Assembly (NCBI GenBank): GCA_014859985.1
Contig: JACZKN010000344.1
Coordinates: 1 to 12,306, forward strand
Source of the DNA: Candidatus Krumholzibacteriia bacterium
GTDB taxonomy: Bacteria; Krumholzibacteriota; Krumholzibacteriia; LZORAL124-64-63
Length of the DNA stretch: 12,306 nucleotides
Reading direction: 5' to 3'
Position numbers and translations under genes: made by a program. The notes under the pieces are model-generated. The model was not told where the DNA came from, did no database searches, and was given only the letters and a program-made list of their open reading frames with translations. Position 1 is the stretch's first letter; each line of letters opens with the position of its first letter. Positions 7,287 through 12,306 of the stretch are shown here, one piece after another.

Positions 7287-8137
7287 GACACCACCTCCAC
7301 CGGGCGGATGCGGCGCCAGAGCACCCAGGCCGCGACCGCCGTCCACAAGGCGACCACCAGCACGCTGACCGCCTGGTGCACCCCCAGCCGCGGACCGGCG
7401 CCGAAGATCAGCGCGCCCGCGTTGTGGTACTGGCCCAGGAAATTGACCGCCTCCAGGGCGTCGCGGCCCAGGCCGCGGGCGATGCCGCCGATGGCCTCGG
7501 TGCCCATCACCAGGATGGTCCACCACACCATGACGTAGATGGTGCGCTTGCCCATGCTGCTGAAGGCCAGCAGCACCAGGCCCAGGCTCAGGCCCGTCAG
7601 GGCGCAGTAGACCAGGGCCCGCAGGGGCGTCAGCAGCAGCAGATCGAGTCCCGTGGCCCCCGGCGCGACCACGTAGGCGAACACGCACAGGAACCACACC
7701 GGCACCAGGGTCATCACGCAGTAGAAGAAGACGATGATCAGGGCCTTGCCCGCCACGTACTGGCGCAGGTCCAGCGGGCGCGAGAAGTACAGGGACAGGC
7801 CGTTGTCCTGGCGGTCCTGGGCCACCAGCCCGGCGCCGATCACCGCCGTGACGGCGAAGACCGCGAAGCGCTGCATCTCGATGAAGCGCAGGAAGCCCTC
7901 GGGCTCGATGCTGGTCCAGCCGCCCCCCAGCAGCCGGGTCAGCTCGCCGGCCTTCAGGGAGAAGTAGATGATGGCGCCCTTGACCACCGCCGGCACCAGG
8001 GCGATCAGCGCCATGAACATGACGCCCTTGTGCTTCAGCCCGGCGCCGATGCCGCGCCGGGCGATGACCCACCAGGCGGGCCAGGCGCGCCGGCCGGAGG
8101 GTTCCCAATGGGTGTATCCGCGGTCGTAGACCGGCAT
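7283..8137 (-). CDS. ABC-2 type transporter permease (second gene of ABC operon)
   Basis: This 284-residue inner-membrane protein has about six hydrophobic segments, near 38-58, 91-107, 132-158, 168-192, 200-218 and 255-273. The N-terminus MPVYDRGYTHWEPSGRR is a cytoplasmic leader that I recall from a group of ABC-2 permeases in deltaproteobacteria and Planctomycetes. The ABC-2 signature is in AQDRQDNGLSLYFSRPLDL (106-124) followed by RQYVAGK. The ATG is one base after the stop codon of the upstream ATPase, with GGAGG six bases before it inside that gene. The end overlaps the next ATPase start by four bases. It probably pairs with the ATPase at 8139-9077. Topology was judged by eye, so segment limits are approximate. 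Confidence 0.88.
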   Translation of the reverse strand: MPVYDRGYTHWEPSGRRAWPAWWVIARRGIGAGLKHKGVMFMALIALVPAVVKGAIIYFSLKAGELTRLLGGGWTSIEPEGFLRFIEMQRFAVFAVTAVIGAGLVAQDRQDNGLSLYFSRPLDLRQYVAGKALIIVFFYCVMTLVPVWFLCVFAYVVAPGATGLDLLLLTPLRALVYCALTGLSLGLVLLAFSSMGKRTIYVMVWWTILVMGTEAIGGIARGLGRDALEAVNFLGQYHNAGALIFGAGPRLGVHQAVSVLVVALWTAVAAWVLWRRIRPVEVVS

Positions 8138-8138
8138 C

Positions 8139-9077
8139 TCAGGCCTCCACCAGACGATAGAATTCCTCGGCCAGGCTCACCGGGCGGCGGCGCAGGCGGC
8201 GCAGGGCGAAGTCCGTGGCCACGGCCACCGCCAGGATGGCGTTGACGCCCGCGGCCGCGTCCCAGGCGCCGTCGGCGCCGGCGCCGGCGCCCAGGCGCCG
8301 CATGTCCAGGGTCACCAGCAGCAGGCGCCGGTCCTCGTGGACCTCCGCGCCCAGGTCCAGCAGCCCCCGGCGGAAGCCCTCGGCGTCGCCGAAACCCTCC
8401 ACCTCGAACACCTGCAGGGGCTGGCGGGCCGCCTCGTCCACCCGTTCGCGGGCCAGCAGTTCGCCCTTGCGCAGGACCAGGATCTCGCTGCAGACCGCCT
8501 CCACGTCCGCCAGCAGGTGGGTCGAGAGGATGACCCCCAGGTTCTTGTTGCGGGCCAGGTCGGCGATCAGCTCGAGGATCGCGACGCGGCCCCGCGGGTC
8601 CAGGCCGCTGGTGGGCTCGTCCAGCAGGATCCACTCCGGGTCGTGGACCAGGGCCTGGGCCAGCTTCAGCCGCTGCTTCATGCCCTGGCTGTACTTGTCG
8701 CAGGGCCGGTAGCGCTCGTCCGCCAGGCCCACGTAGTGCAGCACCTCGTGGGCCCGCTGCATGGCGTCGCGGGCGGGCATGCCCGACAGCTCGCCCAGGT
8801 AGGCCACCAGGCCCACGCCGGAGAAGCCGGGGATGATGCCGCCGCGCTCGGGCATCCAGCCCAGGCCGGCCCGGGCCAGGCGCGCCTCGCGGGCCATGTC
8901 GTGCCCCAGCACCCTGACCCGGCCCGGGGCCAGGGGGACCTGGCCGAGCAGGCAGCGCAGCAGGGTGGTCTTGCCCGAGCCGTTGGGACCCAGCAGCCCC
9001 ACCGCGCCCTTCTGGAGGGTGAACGTGACTCGCTTGAGGACGGGTTCGCGGGCGTACGCGAAGTCCAGATCCTCCAC
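8139..9077 (-). CDS. ABC-2 type transporter ATP-binding protein (first gene of ABC operon), start uncertain
   Basis: This cytoplasmic ATPase is 312 residues from the GTG at 9077. Walker A is GPNGSGKTT (30-38), the signature is YSQGMKQRLKLAQAL (129-143), Walker B is WILLDEP (149-155) with Glu154, then SGLDP, and the switch His187 is in STHLL. The Q-loop again has Glu (MPE, 75-77). A long C-terminal region (about 215-312) includes a Gly/Ala-rich linker at 263-270 encoded by short GGCGCC repeats. The start is doubtful. The GTG has no clear ribosome site and drops the first residues of strand beta1 (the full segment would read GVEDLDFAY). The frame continues upstream for eleven more codons (TIKVNRTETSLG) to a TGA at 9114-9116, with only ATC at 9110 as a rare possible initiator. 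It heads a four-gene operon and is divergent from metK. Confidence 0.88.
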   Translation of the reverse strand: MEDLDFAYAREPVLKRVTFTLQKGAVGLLGPNGSGKTTLLRCLLGQVPLAPGRVRVLGHDMAREARLARAGLGWMPERGGIIPGFSGVGLVAYLGELSGMPARDAMQRAHEVLHYVGLADERYRPCDKYSQGMKQRLKLAQALVHDPEWILLDEPTSGLDPRGRVAILELIADLARNKNLGVILSTHLLADVEAVCSEILVLRKGELLARERVDEAARQPLQVFEVEGFGDAEGFRRGLLDLGAEVHEDRRLLLVTLDMRRLGAGAGADGAWDAAAGVNAILAVAVATDFALRRLRRRPVSLAEEFYRLVEA

Positions 9078-9124
9078 GCCGAGGCTGGTTTCCGTGCGGT
9101 TGACTTTGATGGTTCACCCGTCCA

Positions 9125-9133
9125 TGTTAAGAT
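9125..9133 (+). promoter_or_regulatory. Candidate extended -10 promoter of metK, overlapping a -10-like site for the ABC operon
   Basis: TGTTAAGAT matches the extended -10 form TGnTATAAT (TG plus four of six). TTGACT at 9100-9105 is nearby, but its 22-base spacing is too long for a normal -35. On the opposite strand the same bases give TAACAT (9124-9129), a -10-like hexamer for the divergent ABC operon, with no good -35. If used, metK would have a leader of about 125 bases, and the ABC message would begin very close to the first codons of its ATPase. This is pattern matching only. Confidence 0.4.
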
Positions 9134-9149
9134 CCGGTGGCGGTGGATC
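9131..9149. repeat. Inverted repeat GATCC-N9-GGATC at the probable metK transcription start
   Basis: GATCC (9131-9135) and GGATC (9145-9149) are inverted around nine bases directly after the -10-like element. An overlapping stem, GGCGG/CCGCC (9139-9143 with 9149-9153), could form in RNA. Such a place suits a repressor operator, but the arms are only five bases and it does not look like a MetJ box. Chance is possible. Confidence 0.3.
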
Positions 9150-9195
9150 CGCCAATGACGAAACCGGTCCGCGGATTGTTTCAGGCCGGGCGCCC

Positions 9196-9219
9196 GAAGG
9201 GAATCCCGAATTTCCCTTC
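9196..9219 (+). other. 8-bp hairpin in the metK leader
   Basis: GAAGGGAA (9196-9203) pairs perfectly with TTCCCTTC (9212-9219) around an eight-base loop, about 35 bases before the metK ribosome site. There is no T run, so it is not a plain terminator. I could not match the leader to the conserved cores of the SAM-I, SAM-II, SAM-III or SAM-IV riboswitches. It may be a regulatory or stabilising structure. Confidence 0.35.
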
Positions 9220-9252
9220 TTGCGGATTCCGTCCGGCAGACGCGGGCCCAGC

Positions 9253-9260
9253 GGGGAAGG
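9253..9260 (+). promoter_or_regulatory. Shine-Dalgarno of metK
   Basis: GGGGAAGG ends five bases before the ATG at 9266. It selects this start over an in-frame upstream entry at 9137, whose extra 43 residues have no resemblance to SAM synthetases. Confidence 0.65.
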
Positions 9261-9265
9261 TTGCC

Positions 9266-10474
9266 ATGGCAGTAACCCGGATCCGTACCGCCGAGTCGGT
9301 CACCGCCGGACACGCCGACAAGCTCTGCGACCAGATCGCCGACGCGGTGCTCGACGCCATCCTCGCCAACGACCGCTTCGCCCGCGTGGGGTGCGAGGTG
9401 CTGGTCACCACCGGCATGGTCGTGGTCACCGGGCAGATCACCACCAAGTGCTGGGTCGACATCTCCGGCGTCGTGCGCCAGACCATCCGGCGCGTCGGCT
9501 ACAACGACCCCCGGGTGGGCTTCGACCACGCCAGCTGCGCGGTGGTCGTGCTGCTGGAGGAACAGTCGGGCGACGTCGCCCTGGGCGTGGACCGCAAGGG
9601 CGCCGGCGACCAGGGCGTGTGCGTCGGCTTCGCCACCGACGAGGGGGACGCGCTGCCGGTGGACACCCACCTGATGCCCGTGCCCGCGTTCCTGGCCAAC
9701 CGCCTGGCCGCCCGCCTGGAGGCCGTGCGGCTGGAGAACCGCCTCGACTGCCTCTACCCCGACGGCAAGGTGCAGGTCTCGGTGCGCTACGAGGACGACC
9801 GGCCCGTCGGCCTGAGCGACGTGGTGGTCTCGGCCCACCACCACGCGGGCACCGACCTGGCGCAGCTGCGCAAGGACCTGCGGCGGCTGGTGGTCAAGCC
9901 CGTGCTGGAGCCCACGGGCCTGCTGGGCAAGGACACCACGGTGTGGATCAACCCCATCGGCGCCTTCGCCGAGGGCGGCCCCCGCGCCGACAGCGGCCTG
10001 ACCGGCCGCAAGATCACCGTCGACTGCTACGGCGAGGCCTGCCCCCACGGCGGCAGCGCCTTCAGCGGCAAGGATCCCACCAAGCCGGACCGCACCGGCA
10101 GCTACGGCGCCCGCTGGGCGGCCAAGAACCTCGTGGCCGCGGGCCTGGCCCGCCGCTGCGTGGTGCAGCTGGCCTACGTCATCGGGCATCCGCGGCCCAT
10201 CGCCGTCACCGTCGAGACCGACGGCAGCGGCCCCCTGGACGACGGCGCCCTGGCCGAGCTGGCGGCGGCCGAGTTCGACTTCTCGCCGGCCGGGATCATC
10301 GAGGACCTGGACCTGCGCCGGCCCATCTACGCGCCGACCGCGGTCTACGGCCACTTCGGCAGGCCGGACCTGGACCTGCCCTGGGAGCGCCTGGACCGGG
10401 TCGACAGCCTGCGCGAGCGGGCCAAGGCCCGGCAGCGGCCGGCGCGCCGGTCCCGCGCAAAGGGAGGCCGGTGA
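9266..10474 (+). CDS. metK: S-adenosylmethionine synthetase (methionine adenosyltransferase), divergent
   Basis: This 402-residue cytoplasmic enzyme makes S-adenosylmethionine from methionine and ATP, giving phosphate and pyrophosphate. Family blocks are present in order: TAESVTAGHADK (8-19), ITTKCWVDI (58-66), the GAGDQG signature (112-117), PDGKVQVSVRY (165-175), GLTGRK (244-249), HGGSAFSGKDPTK (261-273), ARWAAKN (282-288) and YGHFGR (361-366). By recalled alignment to E. coli MetK, the catalytic His (16), metal-binding Asp (18), Lys168, the Arg-Lys of GRK, Lys269, Lys273 and Asp275 are kept, so activity is expected. Odd points are GHADK in place of the nearly invariant GHPDK, CYGEACPHGGS where most have TYGG..RHGGG, and a basic tail (385-402). 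The length is slightly over the usual 380-400. The stop overlaps by one base the start of the PLP enzyme gene (TGATG), so the two are translationally coupled. Confidence 0.96.
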   Translation: MAVTRIRTAESVTAGHADKLCDQIADAVLDAILANDRFARVGCEVLVTTGMVVVTGQITTKCWVDISGVVRQTIRRVGYNDPRVGFDHASCAVVVLLEEQSGDVALGVDRKGAGDQGVCVGFATDEGDALPVDTHLMPVPAFLANRLAARLEAVRLENRLDCLYPDGKVQVSVRYEDDRPVGLSDVVVSAHHHAGTDLAQLRKDLRRLVVKPVLEPTGLLGKDTTVWINPIGAFAEGGPRADSGLTGRKITVDCYGEACPHGGSAFSGKDPTKPDRTGSYGARWAAKNLVAAGLARRCVVQLAYVIGHPRPIAVTVETDGSGPLDDGALAELAAAEFDFSPAGIIEDLDLRRPIYAPTAVYGHFGRPDLDLPWERLDRVDSLRERAKARQRPARRSRAKGGR

Positions 10475-11694
10475 TGGCCGACCGCCGCCGCGAGCCCCCG
10501 CCGCACGAACCCGGCTTCGCCACCATCTGCGTGCACGGCAAGAAGCACCTGGACAAGCACGAGGTCGGGCGCCCCATCCGCGCCGTCAGCACGCCCATCT
10601 TCCAGAGCTCGACCTTCGCCTTCGAGAGCGTCGAGCACGGGGCCGCCGTGTTCCGGGGCGAGGACCCCAGCTACGTCTACACCCGCCTGGGCAACCCCAC
10701 CCAGGCGGCGCTGGAGACGGAGTTGGCCTTCCTCGAGCAGGGCGAGGCCGCCCTGGCCCTGGCCAGCGGCATGGCCGCCGCCACCACCGCCGTCCTGAAC
10801 TGCTGCCGCACCGGCGACCACATCGTGGCCGGCGACACCCTGTACGGCGGCACCCACCAGCTCTTTACCCAGACCCTGCCGCGCCTGGGCATCGCCGTGA
10901 CCGAGGTCCCCGCGCAGGACCCGCGGAACTTCGCCGACGCCATCACCGAGCGCACGAAACTGGTCTACCTGGAGACGCCCGCCAACCCCACCCTGGTATT
11001 GACGGACATCGCGGCGGTGGCGGAGATCGCCCATCGGCACGGGGCCCTGGTGCTGGTGGACAACACCTTCTGCACGCCCTACCTGCAGAACCCGCTGCTG
11101 CTGGGCGCGGACGTGGTGCTGCACTCGGCCACCAAGTACATCGGCGGCCACGGCGACACCGTCGCCGGCATCCTGGTGGGCCGGCAGGACTGGATCCTGC
11201 AGGCGCGCATGGAGATCCTGCGGGACCTGGGCGGCTGCATCTCGCCCTTCAACGCCTGGCTGCTGCTGCGCGGCCTGAAGACCCTGCCGGTGCGCATGGA
11301 CCGCCACATGGAGAATGCCATGGAGGTGGCCCAGTTCCTGGCCTACCACCCCAAGGTCGCCGAGGTGATCTACCCCGGCCTGAAGACCCACCCCCAGCAC
11401 GACCTGGCCAAAAGGCAGCAGCGGGGCTTCGGCGGCATGATCAGCTTCATGGTCGAGGGCGGGCGCGAGGCCGGGCGCACGGTGATGGACAACGTCCGGC
11501 TGTGCACCCTGGCGGTGAGCCTCGGCGACGTGGACACCCTGATCGAGCACCCGGCCTCCATGACCCATTCCACCTACGGCGAGGACGAGCTGAAGAAGGT
11601 GGGCATCGACCCGGGCATGGTGCGCCTGTCGGTCGGGCTGGAGAACGTCGAGGACATCATCGCCGACCTGCGGCAGGCCCTGGCGCTGATCTGA
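10474..11694 (+). CDS. PLP-dependent Cys/Met metabolism enzyme, methionine gamma-lyase-like
   Basis: This 406-residue cytoplasmic enzyme is in the Cys/Met (gamma-family) fold-type I PLP group. PLP is bound by Lys221 in HSATKYIGGHGD, helped by Tyr69 and Arg71 (VYTRLGNPT), the SGMAA loop (98-102) and Asp196 (VDNTFCTPYLQNP). Tyr124 in LYGGT is the active-site tyrosine. From memory, the whole length tracks Pseudomonas putida methionine gamma-lyase, notably PGFAT near the start, TLVLTDIA, RGLKTLPVRMDRH, AVSLGDVDTLIEHPASMTH and VRLSVGLE. If that is right, it splits methionine to methanethiol, 2-oxobutyrate and ammonia. However, the position of lyase Cys116 is Gly126 and Lys240 is Arg250, so a cystathionine gamma-lyase/synthase or homocysteine synthase role is also open. 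Asp251 is kept. GGGAGG lies six bases before the ATG, inside the end of metK, and the genes overlap by one base. Confidence 0.88.
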   Translation: MADRRREPPPHEPGFATICVHGKKHLDKHEVGRPIRAVSTPIFQSSTFAFESVEHGAAVFRGEDPSYVYTRLGNPTQAALETELAFLEQGEAALALASGMAAATTAVLNCCRTGDHIVAGDTLYGGTHQLFTQTLPRLGIAVTEVPAQDPRNFADAITERTKLVYLETPANPTLVLTDIAAVAEIAHRHGALVLVDNTFCTPYLQNPLLLGADVVLHSATKYIGGHGDTVAGILVGRQDWILQARMEILRDLGGCISPFNAWLLLRGLKTLPVRMDRHMENAMEVAQFLAYHPKVAEVIYPGLKTHPQHDLAKRQQRGFGGMISFMVEGGREAGRTVMDNVRLCTLAVSLGDVDTLIEHPASMTHSTYGEDELKKVGIDPGMVRLSVGLENVEDIIADLRQALALI

Positions 11695-11733
11695 GACCGC
11701 CGCCGACCGGCCCGGGCTTAGCCCCTGACGTTC

Positions 11734-11762
11734 TTGACGCTTCAACCACAATGGGTTAGGAT
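11734..11762 (+). promoter_or_regulatory. Sigma70-like promoter of the PAS signalling gene
   Basis: TTGACG (11734-11739, five of six to TTGACA) and TAGGAT (11757-11762, four of six to TATAAT) are separated by exactly 17 bases. Transcription would start near 11769, giving a leader of about 75 bases before the GTG at 11845. It lies 40 bases after the stop of the upstream gene, so the signalling gene is probably a separate unit. A 4-bp GGGC/GCCC hairpin at 11714-11724 just before it is too weak to call a terminator. Confidence 0.55.
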
Positions 11763-11831
11763 CCCCGCAGGAACCGCCGACCCCCGCAGCGCGCCGGTCT
11801 GGCCACGGCGGACGGCCGTCCCCCTGCCGGC

Positions 11832-11839
11832 GGAGGTGA
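11832..11839 (+). promoter_or_regulatory. Strong Shine-Dalgarno of the PAS signalling gene
   Basis: GGAGGTGA is a full match to the anti-SD complement and ends five bases before the GTG at 11845. This fixes a GTG start. Confidence 0.75.
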
Positions 11840-11844
11840 GAACG

Positions 11845-12306
11845 GTGTCGACAGCGCCGCGCATCCTGGCCCTGACCGCCGCCGCGGCCCTGCTCCTGTG
11901 GCTCGCCGACGCGGCGGTGCGCGCCTGGGTGTTCGGCGAGGGGCCCCTCGGCCGCCGGATCCTGCGGCCCGACGCGCTCGAACTGTACGCGCGCCTGCTG
12001 GCAGTCCTGTTCCTGGTCCTGGCCGGGGCCGCGTGGAGCCGGCGGCGGCACCCGGCAGGGAGCCGCCGCCGCGAACCGGACACCGGCCAAGACAGCTACC
12101 GCGCGCTGGTGGAGGCTTCCCCCGACTGCGTGGTGGTGCACGCGGACCGCCGTCCCCTGTTCGCCAACGGCCGGGCCCTCGCGTTCTTCGGCCGCACGGA
12201 CCTCGCCGGTCTGGACACCGACCTGGCGTTCGGCCTGATCGATCCCGGCGATCAGCCCCGGGTGGACCCGGAGGAGGCGCGGCCCGGCGCCGCCCCGGCC
12301 GCCGTC
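11845..12306 (+). CDS. Membrane-anchored PAS-domain signalling protein, N-terminal part (cut by window edge)
   Basis: The frame runs open for 154 codons to the last base, so only the N-terminus is visible. Residues 7-24 are a first hydrophobic segment (ILALTAAAALLLWLADAA). A short extracytoplasmic loop follows (WVFGEGPLGRRILRPDALE, 28-46), then a second membrane segment at 48-64 (YARLLAVLFLVLAGAAW), then a basic stop-transfer run (RRRH). From memory, this two-helix module with GEG and a PD.LELY.RLL motif is common at the front of PAS-containing sensor kinases and related regulators. Residues of about 83-135 start a PAS domain (SYRALVEASPDCVVVHADRR, then PLFANGRALAFFG). The output domain (histidine kinase, diguanylate cyclase or other) is outside the window. 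It has its own promoter and a strong ribosome site. Confidence 0.75.
   Translation, partial: MSTAPRILALTAAAALLLWLADAAVRAWVFGEGPLGRRILRPDALELYARLLAVLFLVLAGAAWSRRRHPAGSRRREPDTGQDSYRALVEASPDCVVVHADRRPLFANGRALAFFGRTDLAGLDTDLAFGLIDPGDQPRVDPEEARPGAAPAAV

Noticed and set aside
5446..8108. Apparent fused ATPase-permease reading frames in the ABC operon
   Set aside because: Open frames run on through neighbouring genes because of GC-rich codon bias. The N-terminal parts are out-of-frame text, while real starts with ribosome sites occur at 6318 and 7286.
8270..8300. Short GGCGCC tandem repeats
   Set aside because: They encode a Gly/Ala linker inside the first ABC ATPase and need no separate explanation.
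6333..9077. Loss of the Q-loop glutamine in both ABC ATPases as a sign of inactivity
   Set aside because: Glu at this place (the PE after the hydrophobic pair) is common in ABC-2 exporter ATPases, and Walker A, Walker B, signature and switch His are intact in both.
9131..9265. SAM riboswitch before metK
   Set aside because: No stretch matches the conserved cores of known SAM riboswitch classes that I can recall. The leader only has one good hairpin and one inverted repeat. Kept as a finding about structure, not as a riboswitch call.
8678..10354. Long minus-strand open frame opposite metK
   Set aside because: The sequence is repetitive Gly/Val/Ala/His/Gln text without a domain, and it covers the well-supported metK gene and part of the ABC ATPase in the wrong frame.
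10345..12141. Long minus-strand open frame opposite the gamma-lyase gene and the PAS gene
   Set aside because: Antisense shadow of a clear PLP enzyme, with the same low-complexity composition and no ribosome site or domain.
1..12306. tRNA, CRISPR array, insertion sequence, phage or defence genes
   Set aside because: No cloverleaf-like segment, regularly spaced repeat, transposase or integrase motif, or terminal inverted repeat was seen on either strand.

Overview
The window is GC-rich bacterial DNA, roughly 65-75% G+C in the stretches counted by hand. It carries eleven genes, the last one cut by the right edge. Two secreted proteins end in a FlgD-like Ig domain (the PNPFNP...WDG...VASGVY/W pattern) of the kind used as a C-terminal sorting tag in the Fibrobacteres-Chlorobi-Bacteroidetes superphylum and in high-GC candidate phyla such as Eisenbacteria and Krumholzibacteriota. 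With a PorT-like outer-membrane barrel also present, this points to a Gram-negative, probably uncultured, high-GC member of that broad group. The assignment is inference from protein style only.

Left third (1-5445), cell-envelope and secreted proteins. A plus-strand gene (42-2039) encodes a secreted protein with a beta-rich N-terminal domain, two tandem copies of a four-cysteine domain I do not recognise, and a FlgD-like tail. It converges on a minus-strand class I SAM methyltransferase (2143-2904) of noticeably lower GC. Upstream of the methyltransferase on the minus strand is a tight pair: a PorT-like beta-barrel gene (4494-5267), then 13 bases later a second FlgD-tagged secreted protein (3002-4480). 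A fairly AT-rich promoter-like segment lies before the barrel gene.

Middle (5446-9077), a four-gene minus-strand operon of ABC-2 type transport genes in the order ATPase, permease, ATPase, permease. Junctions are a 1-base gap, a 4-base ATGA overlap and a 14-base gap. The two ATPase/permease pairs may form one heteromeric system or two paralogous exporters; the substrate cannot be read from the sequence. The start of the first ATPase is unclear.

Right third (9266-12306), plus strand. metK (SAM synthetase, somewhat divergent) overlaps by one base a PLP-dependent gamma-family enzyme closest to methionine gamma-lyase, so both act around methionine. The 188-base divergent region between metK and the ABC operon has an extended -10 element, an inverted repeat and an 8-bp hairpin in the probable metK leader. 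After a good sigma70-like promoter and a perfect Shine-Dalgarno, the window ends inside a membrane-anchored PAS-domain signalling protein.

No tRNA, rRNA, CRISPR array, insertion sequence or phage gene was seen. No gap between genes exceeds 200 bases. I found no clear new defence or mobile system. The most distinctive items are the duplicated cysteine domain, the metK/gamma-lyase coupling and the paired ABC-2 operon.
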